Position numbers and translations under genes: made by a program. From positions 1 to 20,079 of IMG/VR virus record IMGVR_UViG_3300040751_000621: a stretch of 20,079 nt of DNA; one strand, 5' to 3'. Source of the stretch: a virus. This document shows positions 6,200 through 13,226 of the stretch, one piece after another. The notes under the pieces are model-generated. The model saw nothing but the letters and a program-made list of their open reading frames with translations. It was not told where the DNA came from and made no database searches. Numbering within the stretch: the stretch's first letter is position 1; each line of letters opens with the position of its first letter.

Positions 6200-6613
6200 A
6201 TGACTATCTATGACGATGTCTTCGGGAAATCATTCCCATTCGCAATCGGGTTCGACAGAACTCTACAACTATTAGAACGTGCAGATACACATTCTAGTTC
6301 AAACTATCCACCCTACAACATTGTAAAAATCGATGAGGAAAATTTCCAAATTGAAATGGCAGTAGCAGGATTTGATAAGAAAGAAGTTTCTATCTCTAAA
6401 GAGAAGGAAAAACTTATCATTACGGGAGAACAGGATACTGAATCAAAAGAGTATGTCCACCAAGGACTTGCATCTCGTTCATTCAAAAGGTCATTCACAC
6501 TTGCAGACGATATAATCGTTAAGGGTGCAGATATGAAGAATGGTATTTTGGTTGTTAGTTTAGAGAGAATTGTGCCTGAGGAAGACAAACCTCAAGAAAT
6601 CAAAATTTCTTAA
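6200..6613 (+). CDS. Hsp20 family small heat-shock protein
   Basis: This 137-residue protein has an alpha-crystallin domain (~residues 32-128). Recognisable pieces are FQIEMAVAGFDKKEVSI, KLIITGEQD, SRSFKRSFTLADDI, the GILVVSLER strand near the end of the domain, and a C-terminal IKI tail motif used in oligomerisation. Small heat-shock proteins hold unfolding proteins in a refoldable state without ATP. They are common in marine T4-like phages, where they are thought to help capsid or host protein folding. The start ATG follows a good AAAGGAG site (6187-6193). The gene has its own promoters and a strong terminator right after it, so it is largely an independent unit. Length and motifs are normal. 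Confidence 0.93.
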   Translation: MTIYDDVFGKSFPFAIGFDRTLQLLERADTHSSSNYPPYNIVKIDEENFQIEMAVAGFDKKEVSISKEKEKLIITGEQDTESKEYVHQGLASRSFKRSFTLADDIIVKGADMKNGILVVSLERIVPEEDKPQEIKIS

Positions 6614-6620
6614 AAACCCC

Positions 6621-6650
6621 CTTACAGATACACCTGTTATATTGTATAAT
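6621..6650 (+). promoter_or_regulatory. Sigma70-like promoter P2 for the peroxiredoxin operon
   Basis: CTTACA (6621-6626), 18 bases, then a perfect TATAAT (6645-6650), preceded by AAAAACCCC after the hsp20 stop. The -10 forms the start of the right arm of the hsp20 terminator hairpin, so promoter and terminator share the same DNA. Confidence 0.65.
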
Positions 6651-6664
6651 AGGTGTATCTTTTT
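6626..6664 (+). terminator. Intrinsic terminator after hsp20
   Basis: A 16-bp inverted repeat (6626-6641 with 6645-6660, one G-U pair) closes a TTG loop and is followed by a run of T (6660-6664). This is a textbook strong terminator, though its upper stem is AT-rich. Confidence 0.85.
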
Positions 6665-6681
6665 ATATTATGGAGAAAAAA

Positions 6682-7179
6682 ATGTTAAACGTAGGAGATA
6701 GAATACCCCAAGTAATTCTACCAATAAGAGTAGACGGAGATTTTAAACACTTAGAAACAAACGAACAGTTTGCTGGAAAGAGAGTAATAATCTTTGCATT
6801 GCCTGGAGCATTCACCCCAACATGTTCATCATTCCAATTACCTGGCTTTGAAACTCAGTTTTCACAATTCCAAGAAAAAGGTATTGATGAGATATATTGT
6901 TTGTCAGTAAATGATTCATTTGTAATGAATGCATGGTTCGATGGACAGGGGATTCAAAATGTTAGACCATTACCCGATGGAAACGGAGAGTTTACAGAAG
7001 GTATGGGTGCAAGTGTGCAGAAAGCAAATGTAGGATTTGGTATTAGGTCTTGGAGATATGCAATTGTTGTAAACGACAATGTTATTGAAAATATCTTTGC
7101 AGAAGAGGGATTCGGTGACAATATCGATTCAGACCCTTATGAAATATCATCACCCGAAAATGTCCTTGCAAACATCTAA
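6682..7179 (+). CDS. Peroxiredoxin, Prx5/AhpC-TSA type
   Basis: This 165-residue thiol peroxidase would reduce hydrogen peroxide and alkyl hydroperoxides in the cytoplasm. The active-site segment is PGAFTPTCSSFQLPGF, with the peroxidatic Cys in the P-x-x-x-T/S-x-x-C arrangement typical of the Prx5 group. A later Arg in VGFGIRSWRYAIVV is the usual active-site Arg position. The only other Cys is in EIYCLS, so a one-Cys or glutaredoxin-dependent mechanism is likely. The chosen start is ATG 6682, because GGAG at 6672-6675 serves as its ribosome site; the in-frame ATG at 6670 overlaps that site. It is transcribed from the promoter embedded in the hsp20 terminator and overlaps the methyltransferase by 20 bases. 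It probably protects the infected cell from oxidative stress; this role is inferred. Confidence 0.92.
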   Translation: MLNVGDRIPQVILPIRVDGDFKHLETNEQFAGKRVIIFALPGAFTPTCSSFQLPGFETQFSQFQEKGIDEIYCLSVNDSFVMNAWFDGQGIQNVRPLPDGNGEFTEGMGASVQKANVGFGIRSWRYAIVVNDNVIENIFAEEGFGDNIDSDPYEISSPENVLANI

Positions 7180-8593
7180 ACTTTATCAAGTCTTAAAAGA
7201 CAATGCAAATGAGAAGAGATTACCTATTATTGATGGTAGTCTCTTTGATGCATTAACTGAAGAACATGGGAGAGAATACTTCCGTGAGGTTCTTGCAGAA
7301 TATATAGAAACCGAAAGACCCGAGTTTCCTCTAAAACAAATCTCTCATGAAGATATGAGAAACACTTTTATTAAACTTTTAGAATATCCTGTTTGGAAGT
7401 TTATATACCCACACGAAAATTTAGAACAAGAAGTCGTAGAAAAATATGACGACTACAAATACCCCTATTCAGAATGGGGACATGGAATGGTCAATGCACC
7501 TTCCACATTTAATGACGCAAGTGATTACTTTATGCAAGATTTAAGATTGTCTTGTGATTCATATGGACATAGAGCACCAATAAATGCATTTAGAGAATCA
7601 ACTGCAAAAGAATTAAAATCACCTCTCGGTGCAATATGGAGAGGTGTCAATGATATCACAAAGGAAGTGTCAAAAGACGTAGACGGAAACGAAGTTATAA
7701 AACTTGTTGGTGGTTCATTGAAAGAAGATACTTACAGAATGGCATTCAGACTAGGAGCCTATATTGCAACACAATTCAAACCAGTGGTTGCAAAGTGTTT
7801 CTATGAAATGACTGATGCAAGAACTGTATTGGATACAAGTTGTGGTTGGGGAGATAGACTATGTGGATTCTTTGCAAGTAAAAAAACTACAGTGTATATT
7901 GGTTGTGACCCAAACCCAAACACCTTTGAAAGATATAAGAAACAATGTATAGAATATGAAAAGATTCTTACAGGTCATGCACCAAAGATTACAGAAACCA
8001 AAGACAAGTTTATGTCAGTTGGTGAAAAGAGAGTTGTAATCTATAGAAGTGGTGCAGAGGATATTCCTTATGAAAAATTCCCACCAATAGATTGTGCATT
8101 TACTTCACCACCATATTTCTCAACAGAGACATACAACAAAGGTGGAGAACACGAAGAAGACCAATCATGGAGTAAGTTCTCAGAATATGAATCATGGAGA
8201 GACGACTTTTTTATTCCAGTTTCTAAAAAATCATTTGAAGTGTTATCAGATAACGGACACTTATTGATTAACATTATGAATCCAAAAATAAAAGGTAAAA
8301 TGTTTCCCTCATGTGACGAAGTAGTAGACGAATTAAGAGAACACTTCAAAGGTCAGATAGGAATGAGAATCATGCAAAGGCCTCAATCTTCTACTGCATT
8401 CTTAGAGAAGTGGTCAGACGTGAAAGGTGATAGTGACGACAACCAAGTATCAGATAAAGAAGGAATTGATAGAGCTGCAATGCAAGACTTTATGAAAAAA
8501 CTATACATGGAAAATGTATGGTGGTTTGCAAAAGAAGATAAAGATTTATTCCTACCCAACAAACACAATTCATTGGAGAGTTTCTTTGGGTAA
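7160..8593 (+). CDS. SAM-dependent DNA methyltransferase (SPPY type) with clamp-binding-like tail
   Basis: This 477-residue protein has an N-terminal region of ~200 residues of unknown fold, then a methyltransferase domain. Motif I is LDTSCGWGDR (Asp225 onward), the acidic SAM-ribose residue is Asp250 in GCDPNPNTF, and the catalytic motif IV is TSPPYF (315-320). SPPY is typical of N4-cytosine and some N6-adenine enzymes. The I-then-IV order with ~80 residues between fits a gamma-like layout. No restriction enzyme is nearby, so it is probably an orphan enzyme that modifies phage DNA against host nucleases. Its last residues, NSLESFFG, nearly match the end of the phage DNA polymerase (SLDSFFG), suggesting recruitment by the sliding clamp. 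The start at 7160 is chosen because upstream in-frame ATGs lie deeper in the peroxiredoxin gene; the ribosome site is weak. A TRM11-like RNA target cannot be excluded. Confidence 0.8.
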   Translation: MSLQTSKLYQVLKDNANEKRLPIIDGSLFDALTEEHGREYFREVLAEYIETERPEFPLKQISHEDMRNTFIKLLEYPVWKFIYPHENLEQEVVEKYDDYKYPYSEWGHGMVNAPSTFNDASDYFMQDLRLSCDSYGHRAPINAFRESTAKELKSPLGAIWRGVNDITKEVSKDVDGNEVIKLVGGSLKEDTYRMAFRLGAYIATQFKPVVAKCFYEMTDARTVLDTSCGWGDRLCGFFASKKTTVYIGCDPNPNTFERYKKQCIEYEKILTGHAPKITETKDKFMSVGEKRVVIYRSGAEDIPYEKFPPIDCAFTSPPYFSTETYNKGGEHEEDQSWSKFSEYESWRDDFFIPVSKKSFEVLSDNGHLLINIMNPKIKGKMFPSCDEVVDELREHFKGQIGMRIMQRPQSSTAFLEKWSDVKGDSDDNQVSDKEGIDRAAMQDFMKKLYMENVWWFAKEDKDLFLPNKHNSLESFFG

Positions 8594-8900
8594 TACACCA
8601 TTATTTGACGAAGGTGTTTATTGTGTTGTTGACAATAACAAATTAAACATGTCAGGCATTCAACTTACTAAAGGAATGTGGGAAGGACTCATATACACAT
8701 ATGGTAAAGTAGAGTTTGTAGAAGGTAAGAAACACTTAAACTTTCAAAGGAATCTTATCAAAGTTCCCGACAATCATGACTTTGAAGAACTCCTAAATAA
8801 TACCGAACTTAATAACCTTATGGGTGACATATTGGTTGAATTAATAGAAGAACAAGCGAGGAAAGAGAATGAACAAAGAGATATTGAAAGAACAGATTAA
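8586..8900 (+). CDS. Hypothetical protein, 104 residues, likely TTG start
   Basis: The open frame extends upstream into the methyltransferase. The best start is TTG at 8586, with GGAG at 8575-8578 seven bases before it. This start keeps the protein-like stretch GNTPLFDEGVYCVV, which the first later ATG (8649) would remove. The protein is soluble, with a charged C-terminal helix (NNLMGDILVELIEEQARKEN). No family is recognised. It overlaps the methyltransferase by 8 bases and the lysozyme by 32, so it belongs to the same operon. Confidence 0.6.
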   Translation: MGNTPLFDEGVYCVVDNNKLNMSGIQLTKGMWEGLIYTYGKVEFVEGKKHLNFQRNLIKVPDNHDFEELLNNTELNNLMGDILVELIEEQARKENEQRDIERTD

Positions 8901-9324
8901 AAGACACGAGGGAGAAGTCCTCGAAATTTATGAAGACTCATTAGGATACTTAACTTTTGGAGTTGGACACTTAATTAAAGACAGTGATGATGAATACGGA
9001 CTACCAGTTGGAACACCAGTCTCACAAGAAAGAGTAGATGATGTTTATGAATATGATTTTGATAAACACGTAGAAGAAACCATTCATGTATTTGAATCAA
9101 AAGGTGGAGAAGATTTCTATGCACTACCCGAAGACATTCAACACGTTTTAGTCAACATGACATTCAACTTAGGTGGAACAAGATTCAGTAAGTTTAATAA
9201 CATGTGGAAAGGTGTTGTTGCATGTGACTGGGAAAAGGTTGCAGTTGAAATGGAAGATTCTAAATGGTTCGGACAGGTCGGAAGACGTTCAGTTGAACTA
9301 CAGGAGATGGTAAGAAGTGTCTAA
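8869..9324 (+). CDS. T4-type lysozyme (glycoside hydrolase family 24)
   Basis: This 151-residue muramidase would cut the beta-1,4 bond between N-acetylmuramic acid and N-acetylglucosamine in peptidoglycan. The catalytic triad is present with T4 spacing: Glu14 in RHEGEVL, Asp23 in YEDSLG, Thr29 in YLTFGVGHL (T4 E11, D20, T26). The second conserved block NMTFNLGGTRFSKFNNMW follows near residues 105-122. It has no signal peptide, so it needs a holin to reach the cell wall, or it is carried in the virion like the gp5 lysozyme domain. T4 e lysozyme is 164 residues, so the size is normal. The start is supported by GAGGAAAGAGA just upstream. No holin is identifiable beside it. Confidence 0.93.
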   Translation: MNKEILKEQIKRHEGEVLEIYEDSLGYLTFGVGHLIKDSDDEYGLPVGTPVSQERVDDVYEYDFDKHVEETIHVFESKGGEDFYALPEDIQHVLVNMTFNLGGTRFSKFNNMWKGVVACDWEKVAVEMEDSKWFGQVGRRSVELQEMVRSV

Positions 9325-9598
9325 AGTAAAATGTATAAGACTGGATACTGGAGAAGTTCTAATTGGATTCGTTGAGAGAACTATATTAGGAAATTACAAA
9401 ATCATAGATGCACAAATTTGTCTAACAAATACAGAAGACGGAAAGTATGAAGTTAATCTTGCACCATGGATTCCTTTTGCAAAAGAATACACGTTCATAT
9501 TAAACAGTGATTTAGTTCAAACAGTTTTTGAACCAAGACCACAACTTGAAACCAACTTTAAAGTTGCAACAGGTAATAAAGTAAGAGGTAATAAATAA
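9317..9598 (+). CDS. Small beta-rich phage protein, possibly Sm-like, 93 residues
   Basis: The start is GTG at 9317, with GGAG at 9303-9306; it overlaps the lysozyme stop by 8 bases. The protein begins SKVKCIRLDTGEVLIGFVER, followed by alternating strands and APWIPFAKEYTF, and ends with EPRPQLETNF. This pattern (T-G-E near the start, P-W-x-P-F in the middle, E-P later) belongs to a small hypothetical family that I associate with T4-like cyanophages and pelagiphages. The L-x-T-G-E-x-x-x-G strand-turn start resembles Sm/LSm folds that bind RNA, but that is only a fold guess. The stop overlaps the next start in TAATG. Confidence 0.7.
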   Translation: MSKVKCIRLDTGEVLIGFVERTILGNYKIIDAQICLTNTEDGKYEVNLAPWIPFAKEYTFILNSDLVQTVFEPRPQLETNFKVATGNKVRGNK

Positions 9599-9831
9599 TG
9601 GGAAGAGAAACACTATTAAAAGCACTAATGAGTCAGTATCAAGGTGAAATGGATATTGCAATGGCAAACATTGAAATATACAAAAACAACCCAGCTGGTA
9701 TTGGTGAACACCCCGACATTGCACAAGCACTCGATACTCAAATTGAGAAACTTGCAAATGCAAAAGAAAAATATGATGTCACTTACGACATTTTACACGG
9801 AAAAAGTAATCTTACTACCTTGACAGAATAG
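9598..9831 (+). CDS. Small helical hypothetical protein, 77 residues
   Basis: The start overlaps the previous stop (TAATG), so it is translationally coupled. The protein is soluble and mostly helical (ALMSQYQGEMDIAMANIEIY, then AQALDTQIEKLANAKEKYDV), with a loop NNPAGIGEH. Small helical proteins of this kind are common next to T4-like replication genes, but I recognise no named family. Its last codons contain the -35 element of the polymerase promoter. Confidence 0.75.
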   Translation: MGRETLLKALMSQYQGEMDIAMANIEIYKNNPAGIGEHPDIAQALDTQIEKLANAKEKYDVTYDILHGKSNLTTLTE

Positions 9832-9849
9832 ACCCTACTGTAGTATAAT
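9820..9849 (+). promoter_or_regulatory. Sigma70-like promoter P5 for DNA polymerase
   Basis: A perfect TTGACA (9820-9825) and a perfect TATAAT (9844-9849) are 18 bases apart. The polymerase ATG begins 7 bases after the end of the -10, where the transcript would start, and no ribosome binding site lies between. Confidence 0.8.
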
Positions 9850-9855
9850 AACTAC

Positions 9856-12372
9856 ATGGATTTCTATACTAACGTTTGCAGAACACGTGACAAAATACTT
9901 GTCAAAGGATATAAGAACGGAAAACAACAAAAACTATCCGTATCTTATAGACCCAATCATTATATCCCTTCTAAAAAGGGAGACACACCATTCAAATCAT
10001 TAGACGGAAGGTCACTAGAAGTAGTGAACCTAAACTCTATGGGTGGTGCAAGAAAATTTCGAGAGAATTATGCTGGAACTCATGGATTTGAAATCCATGG
10101 ATATGACCGATATATCTATACATATATTGCAGATAAATTTCAAGGTGAGATAAACTGGAATCTAAATCAGATTAAGATTGCAACACTTGATATTGAGTGT
10201 GAGTGTGAAGACGGATTCCCCGAACCAACCCTCGCAACTGAAAAGGTCAATGCAATTTCAATGAAACCACTTGGTAAAGATACACATGTTTTTGGTATCG
10301 GGCCTTGGGAACACAACAGAACAGATGTAGTCTATTACAATTGTTTAAATGAGATTGACCTTTTAACCCAGTTCGTTAAATACTGGAGACAAGAGTGGTT
10401 CGATATTATCACAGGTTGGAATGTAAACTCATTCGATATTACATATCTTTGTAATCGTATTGACAGAATACTAGGAGAGGGAGAACACAAGAAGCTTTCA
10501 CCATGGGGTCAATGTGACGTGAGAGAATTCATGTCTAACTATGGTCAAAGACAAATGATATTTAATTTATATGGTGTCAATGTTCTTGACTATCTTGAAC
10601 TCTATCGTAAACATACATTCGTAAATCAAGAATCCTACAAACTAGAAAACATTGCACAAGTAGAACTTGGAACTGGTAAACTAGATTATTCAGAGTATGG
10701 AAATCTACATACACTTTACAAACAAGACTATCCAAAGTTCTTGGAATACAATGTCAAAGACGTTGTCCTTGTTGAACAACTAGAGGACAAACTAGGACTA
10801 TTGGAACTAACACTTGCAATGTCCTATAACGCAAAGTGTAATTATAATGACACTTTCGGAATGGTGAAGTATTGGGAAACTATTATTTACAACTTCCTTA
10901 AAGAACAAAACATACAAACACCACCTCAAAGATTAAAGAGTGGTAATGATAAAACACATCAAATTATTGGTGCATATGTTAAAGACCCAATTGTCGGTGG
11001 ACATGACTGGGTAGTGTCATTCGACTTGAACTCACTGTATCCACATATCATTATGCAATACAATATCTCACCCGAGAAAATGATAAAGGGAAACAGACAA
11101 GACTTGACCATTGACAGAATGTTGAACAAAGAATGTGACTTATCATATGTTCACCAACAGGGTCATGCAGTGTGTCCAAATGGTGTAATGTATTCTAAAA
11201 ACAAACAGGGATTTCTTCCCGAACTCATGGAAAAATTCTATGACGAAAGAAAAGAGTGGAAGAAGAAAATGATTGGTTATCAGAAAGAACGAGAAGTCTG
11301 TAAAGAACCCAAACGTAAGAAAGAACTTGATACACTTATTAAACGTGCATATAACAATCAACAGGTTCGTAAGATTGCACTGAACTCTGCATATGGAGCT
11401 CTTGCAAATCAATACTTTGCATTCTTTTCTATTGACCTTGCAGAATCAATTACTACCAGTGGTCAGTTAATTATCAAATGGGCAGAGAAGACCATTAATG
11501 AATTCTTAAACAAGACACTTAATACAGAAGGTGAAGACTATGTGATTGCAATGGACACTGATTCAGTTTATATCACTATGGATAAACTGGTCAAGAAAGT
11601 CTTACCCGAAGAAACAGACAAGACCAAGATTGTGGATTTCCTAAACAAGTCAGAAGGTATGATTGAACAAGTTCTTGCACGTGGTTTTGACGACCTTGCA
11701 GAATATACTAATGCATTCCAACAGAAAATGCAAATGGGTCGTGAAGTAATTGCAGACAGAGGTATTTGGACTGCAAAGAAAAGATACATTCTCAATGTTC
11801 ACGATAACGAAGGTGTCAGACTTGCAGAACCCAAACTTAAGATGATGGGTATTGAGACTGCAAAGTCTTCTACACCTAAATGGGTCAGAACCAAACTAAC
11901 AGAAGCCTTAAAGGTGGTTATGAATGGAACTGAACAAGACCTATGGGAGTTCGTAGAGACTGCACGAAAAGAATTTAGAAACCTTCCACCCGAGGAAGTT
12001 GCATTTCCTAGAGGTGTCAAAAACCTTGTGACGTATTCAGACCCGACTCATATCTATGGGAAAGGAACACCGATTCATGTCAGAGGTTCACTCTTACACA
12101 ATCACTTACTGAAATCTAAAAATCTTGACTTAAGATATGAAATGATTAAGAACTCAGATAAGATTCGTTTCTCATATCTTACAACACCAAATCCAATCAA
12201 TGAGAATGTAATATCATTCTCAAGTTCTCTACCAAGAGAGTTGGACTTGCATAGATTTATTGACTATGATATGCAGTTCGAGAAAGCATTTAATGAACCA
12301 CTAAAACACATTGTGAACTTAATTAACTGGAATGTAGAACCAGTTGCAAGTTTAGATTCGTTCTTTGGTTAG
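9856..12372 (+). CDS. 43: Family B DNA polymerase (T4 gp43 type)
   Basis: This 838-residue replicative polymerase has a 3'-5' proofreading exonuclease. Exonuclease motifs: Asp112/Glu114 in LDIECE, NVNSFD at 189-194, and YNVKD at 298-302. Polymerase motifs: A, FDLNSLYPHI with Asp390; B, K506 with NSAYG at 510-514; C, MDTDSVY with Asp567 and Asp569. The conserved AKKRY segment follows near residue 640. T4 gp43 is 898 residues, and marine T4-like enzymes tend to be slightly shorter, as here. The C-terminus ends SLDSFFG; in T4/RB69 the extreme C-terminus is the sliding-clamp-binding peptide. The ATG at 9856 directly follows the promoter with no ribosome site, so the mRNA is probably leaderless. 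T4 represses its polymerase translation at a leader hairpin; that control cannot work here if the leader is absent. Confidence 0.97.
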   Translation: MDFYTNVCRTRDKILVKGYKNGKQQKLSVSYRPNHYIPSKKGDTPFKSLDGRSLEVVNLNSMGGARKFRENYAGTHGFEIHGYDRYIYTYIADKFQGEINWNLNQIKIATLDIECECEDGFPEPTLATEKVNAISMKPLGKDTHVFGIGPWEHNRTDVVYYNCLNEIDLLTQFVKYWRQEWFDIITGWNVNSFDITYLCNRIDRILGEGEHKKLSPWGQCDVREFMSNYGQRQMIFNLYGVNVLDYLELYRKHTFVNQESYKLENIAQVELGTGKLDYSEYGNLHTLYKQDYPKFLEYNVKDVVLVEQLEDKLGLLELTLAMSYNAKCNYNDTFGMVKYWETIIYNFLKEQNIQTPPQRLKSGNDKTHQIIGAYVKDPIVGGHDWVVSFDLNSLYPHIIMQYNISPEKMIKGNRQDLTIDRMLNKECDLSYVHQQGHAVCPNGVMYSKNKQGFLPELMEKFYDERKEWKKKMIGYQKEREVCKEPKRKKELDTLIKRAYNNQQVRKIALNSAYGALANQYFAFFSIDLAESITTSGQLIIKWAEKTINEFLNKTLNTEGEDYVIAMDTDSVYITMDKLVKKVLPEETDKTKIVDFLNKSEGMIEQVLARGFDDLAEYTNAFQQKMQMGREVIADRGIWTAKKRYILNVHDNEGVRLAEPKLKMMGIETAKSSTPKWVRTKLTEALKVVMNGTEQDLWEFVETARKEFRNLPPEEVAFPRGVKNLVTYSDPTHIYGKGTPIHVRGSLLHNHLLKSKNLDLRYEMIKNSDKIRFSYLTTPNPINENVISFSSSLPRELDLHRFIDYDMQFEKAFNEPLKHIVNLINWNVEPVASLDSFFG

Positions 12373-12380
12373 GAGACACT

Positions 12381-12554
12381 ATGAAACACATGATACGTTG
12401 GATGAAGATTAATGCATTTATTAATCTATATCTTGGAATAATTTTAACATTCGTTTTGATTGCACTGGTAGTGGATATTACACTGGACAGTTATTGGCAT
12501 TCAAACGACTTCAAAGATTTACTTTTAGGTAAAGATGTGGCACCTACTGATTAG
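12381..12554 (+). CDS. Small single-pass membrane protein, 57 residues
   Basis: ATG at 12381 has an AGGAG site (12371-12375) that overlaps the polymerase stop. The N-terminus is basic (MKHMIRWMK), followed by one long hydrophobic stretch (~residues 12-34, INLYLGIILTFVLIALVV), then a hydrophilic tail with DSYWHSNDFKDLL. The topology is probably N-in. No family is recognised. A holin role is possible from size and topology but unsupported. Confidence 0.65.
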   Translation: MKHMIRWMKINAFINLYLGIILTFVLIALVVDITLDSYWHSNDFKDLLLGKDVAPTD

Positions 12555-12777
12555 TATAAAGTTTTATGTGTATAGTGTATTGATTGCACATACACTGATA
12601 ATGTTTTATATGTTCCCAATTATACCAATTGCAATAGGTTATATACTTCTTGCAGCCTCATTGGGTGGTTTTGGTTTGTATATTGCATATGATTACGATA
12701 AAACATTCACTCAATACAAGAAAACTCAAAATCCTATGGATTGGGACTTGTTTGACACTAAATACCATCGGAGTTAG
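12535..12777 (+). CDS. Small membrane protein with two or three helices, 80 residues
   Basis: The frame starts with ATG 12535 inside the preceding gene (20-base overlap). Most of the first 52 residues are hydrophobic (SIKFYVYSVLIAHTLIMF, then PIIPIAIGYILLAASLGGFG), giving at least two membrane helices. The C-terminal ~28 residues are polar (DYDKTFTQYKKTQNPMDWDL). It may act with the neighbouring single-pass protein. A holin-like role for this pair is a guess; no family is recognised. Confidence 0.6.
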   Translation: MWHLLISIKFYVYSVLIAHTLIMFYMFPIIPIAIGYILLAASLGGFGLYIAYDYDKTFTQYKKTQNPMDWDLFDTKYHRS

Positions 12778-12796
12778 ATTCTCAGTTGGAGGTCTA

Positions 12797-12898
12797 ATGA
12801 AATTAATCCATAACGGAGTAAACAATGAAAATAGCATATATTGCTATTTTTGTGGGTATATTACTTCCTTCTTGTGCCTCAGTTGGAGCAGTTATTGA
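12797..12898 (+). CDS. Possible 33-residue overlapping ORF upstream of the lipoprotein
   Basis: ATG 12797 has a very good ribosome site (GGAGG at 12788-12792, four bases before the ATG). It encodes 33 residues in a different frame from the lipoprotein, overlapping its signal-peptide region. It is Cys- and Tyr-rich (CYFCGYITSFLCLSW). It may be a leader peptide coupling translation to the lipoprotein, or chance. Confidence 0.25.
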   Translation: MKLIHNGVNNENSIYCYFCGYITSFLCLSWSSY

Positions 12899-13100
12899 AG
12901 GTGGTAAAGAGTTTACAACTGGTGTTGTCGATGGTGCAGTTCAAGGAACTCAAACATTGGTAAACGCAGTTGCAGATGATGTAGTCTCAATTGGAACTTT
13001 AGCAGCTGATACTGCAACAGGTGTTGTTAACACTGTAGCAGACGAAGTTGATAGACAGACAGATGAACTACAAGAGGAAGAGAAAACTGAAAAAAAGTAG
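12825..13100 (+). CDS. Small lipoprotein of unknown function, 91 residues
   Basis: It starts MKIAYIAIFVGILLPSC, a lipoprotein signal with the lipobox LPSC (Cys17). The following residues are Ala-Ser, so outer-membrane localisation is expected. The mature part is ~75 residues of Ala/Val/Gly/Thr-rich sequence (VDGAVQGTQTLVNAVADDVV) predicted as amphipathic helix, with a charged Glu/Lys tail (ELQEEEKTEKK). GGAG at 12815-12818 precedes the ATG. A phage outer-membrane lipoprotein of this size could be an o-spanin, but the Pro-rich character of many o-spanins is absent and no inner-membrane partner is obvious. Confidence 0.7.
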   Translation: MKIAYIAIFVGILLPSCASVGAVIEGGKEFTTGVVDGAVQGTQTLVNAVADDVVSIGTLAADTATGVVNTVADEVDRQTDELQEEEKTEKK

Positions 13101-13135
13101 AGGAGGTCATTCCGACAGTTGTATTACTGGAGGCT

Positions 13136-13192
13136 ATGATGCTCTATTGTTCAGAGTTCCCACAAAAATGTAGAACTAGAAGAGGGAACTAG
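13136..13192 (+). CDS. Possible 18-codon leader peptide before the terminator
   Basis: Two adjacent ATGs (13136, 13139) follow GGAGG (13129-13133). The 18-residue frame MMLYCSEFPQKCRTRRGN ends with TAG at 13190-13192, inside the loop of the terminator hairpin. The layout resembles transcription attenuators, where a translating ribosome decides between two RNA hairpins, but no regulatory function is proven. Confidence 0.25.
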   Translation: MMLYCSEFPQKCRTRRGN

Positions 13193-13207
13193 TGTTCCCT
13201 CTTTTTT
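13180..13207 (+). terminator. Intrinsic terminator between the lipoprotein and iscU genes
   Basis: AAGAGGGAAC (13180-13189) pairs perfectly with GTTCCCTCTT (13194-13203) around a TAGT loop, and the run of T extends to 13207. An extra GTTCCC at 13156-13161 could pair with the same GGGAAC and compete with the terminator. Confidence 0.88.
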
Positions 13208-13212
13208 ATTAA

Positions 13213-13220
13213 CATAAATA
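13213..13220 (+). promoter_or_regulatory. Late-type promoter CATAAATA upstream of iscU
   Basis: CATAAATA fits the NATAAATA late-promoter pattern of marine T4-like phages. It lies just after the terminator and 6 bases before the iscU ATG, so transcription would begin at or very near the start codon. Confidence 0.5.
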
Positions 13221-13226
13221 AATATA

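Noticed and set aside
6670-6681. Earlier ATG for peroxiredoxin
   Set aside because: This ATG overlaps the GGAG ribosome site of the ATG at 6682, and the family usually begins close to the later one.
7079-7159. Earlier start for the methyltransferase
   Set aside because: It would overlap the conserved peroxiredoxin C-terminus by 100 bases and adds residues with no recognisable character.
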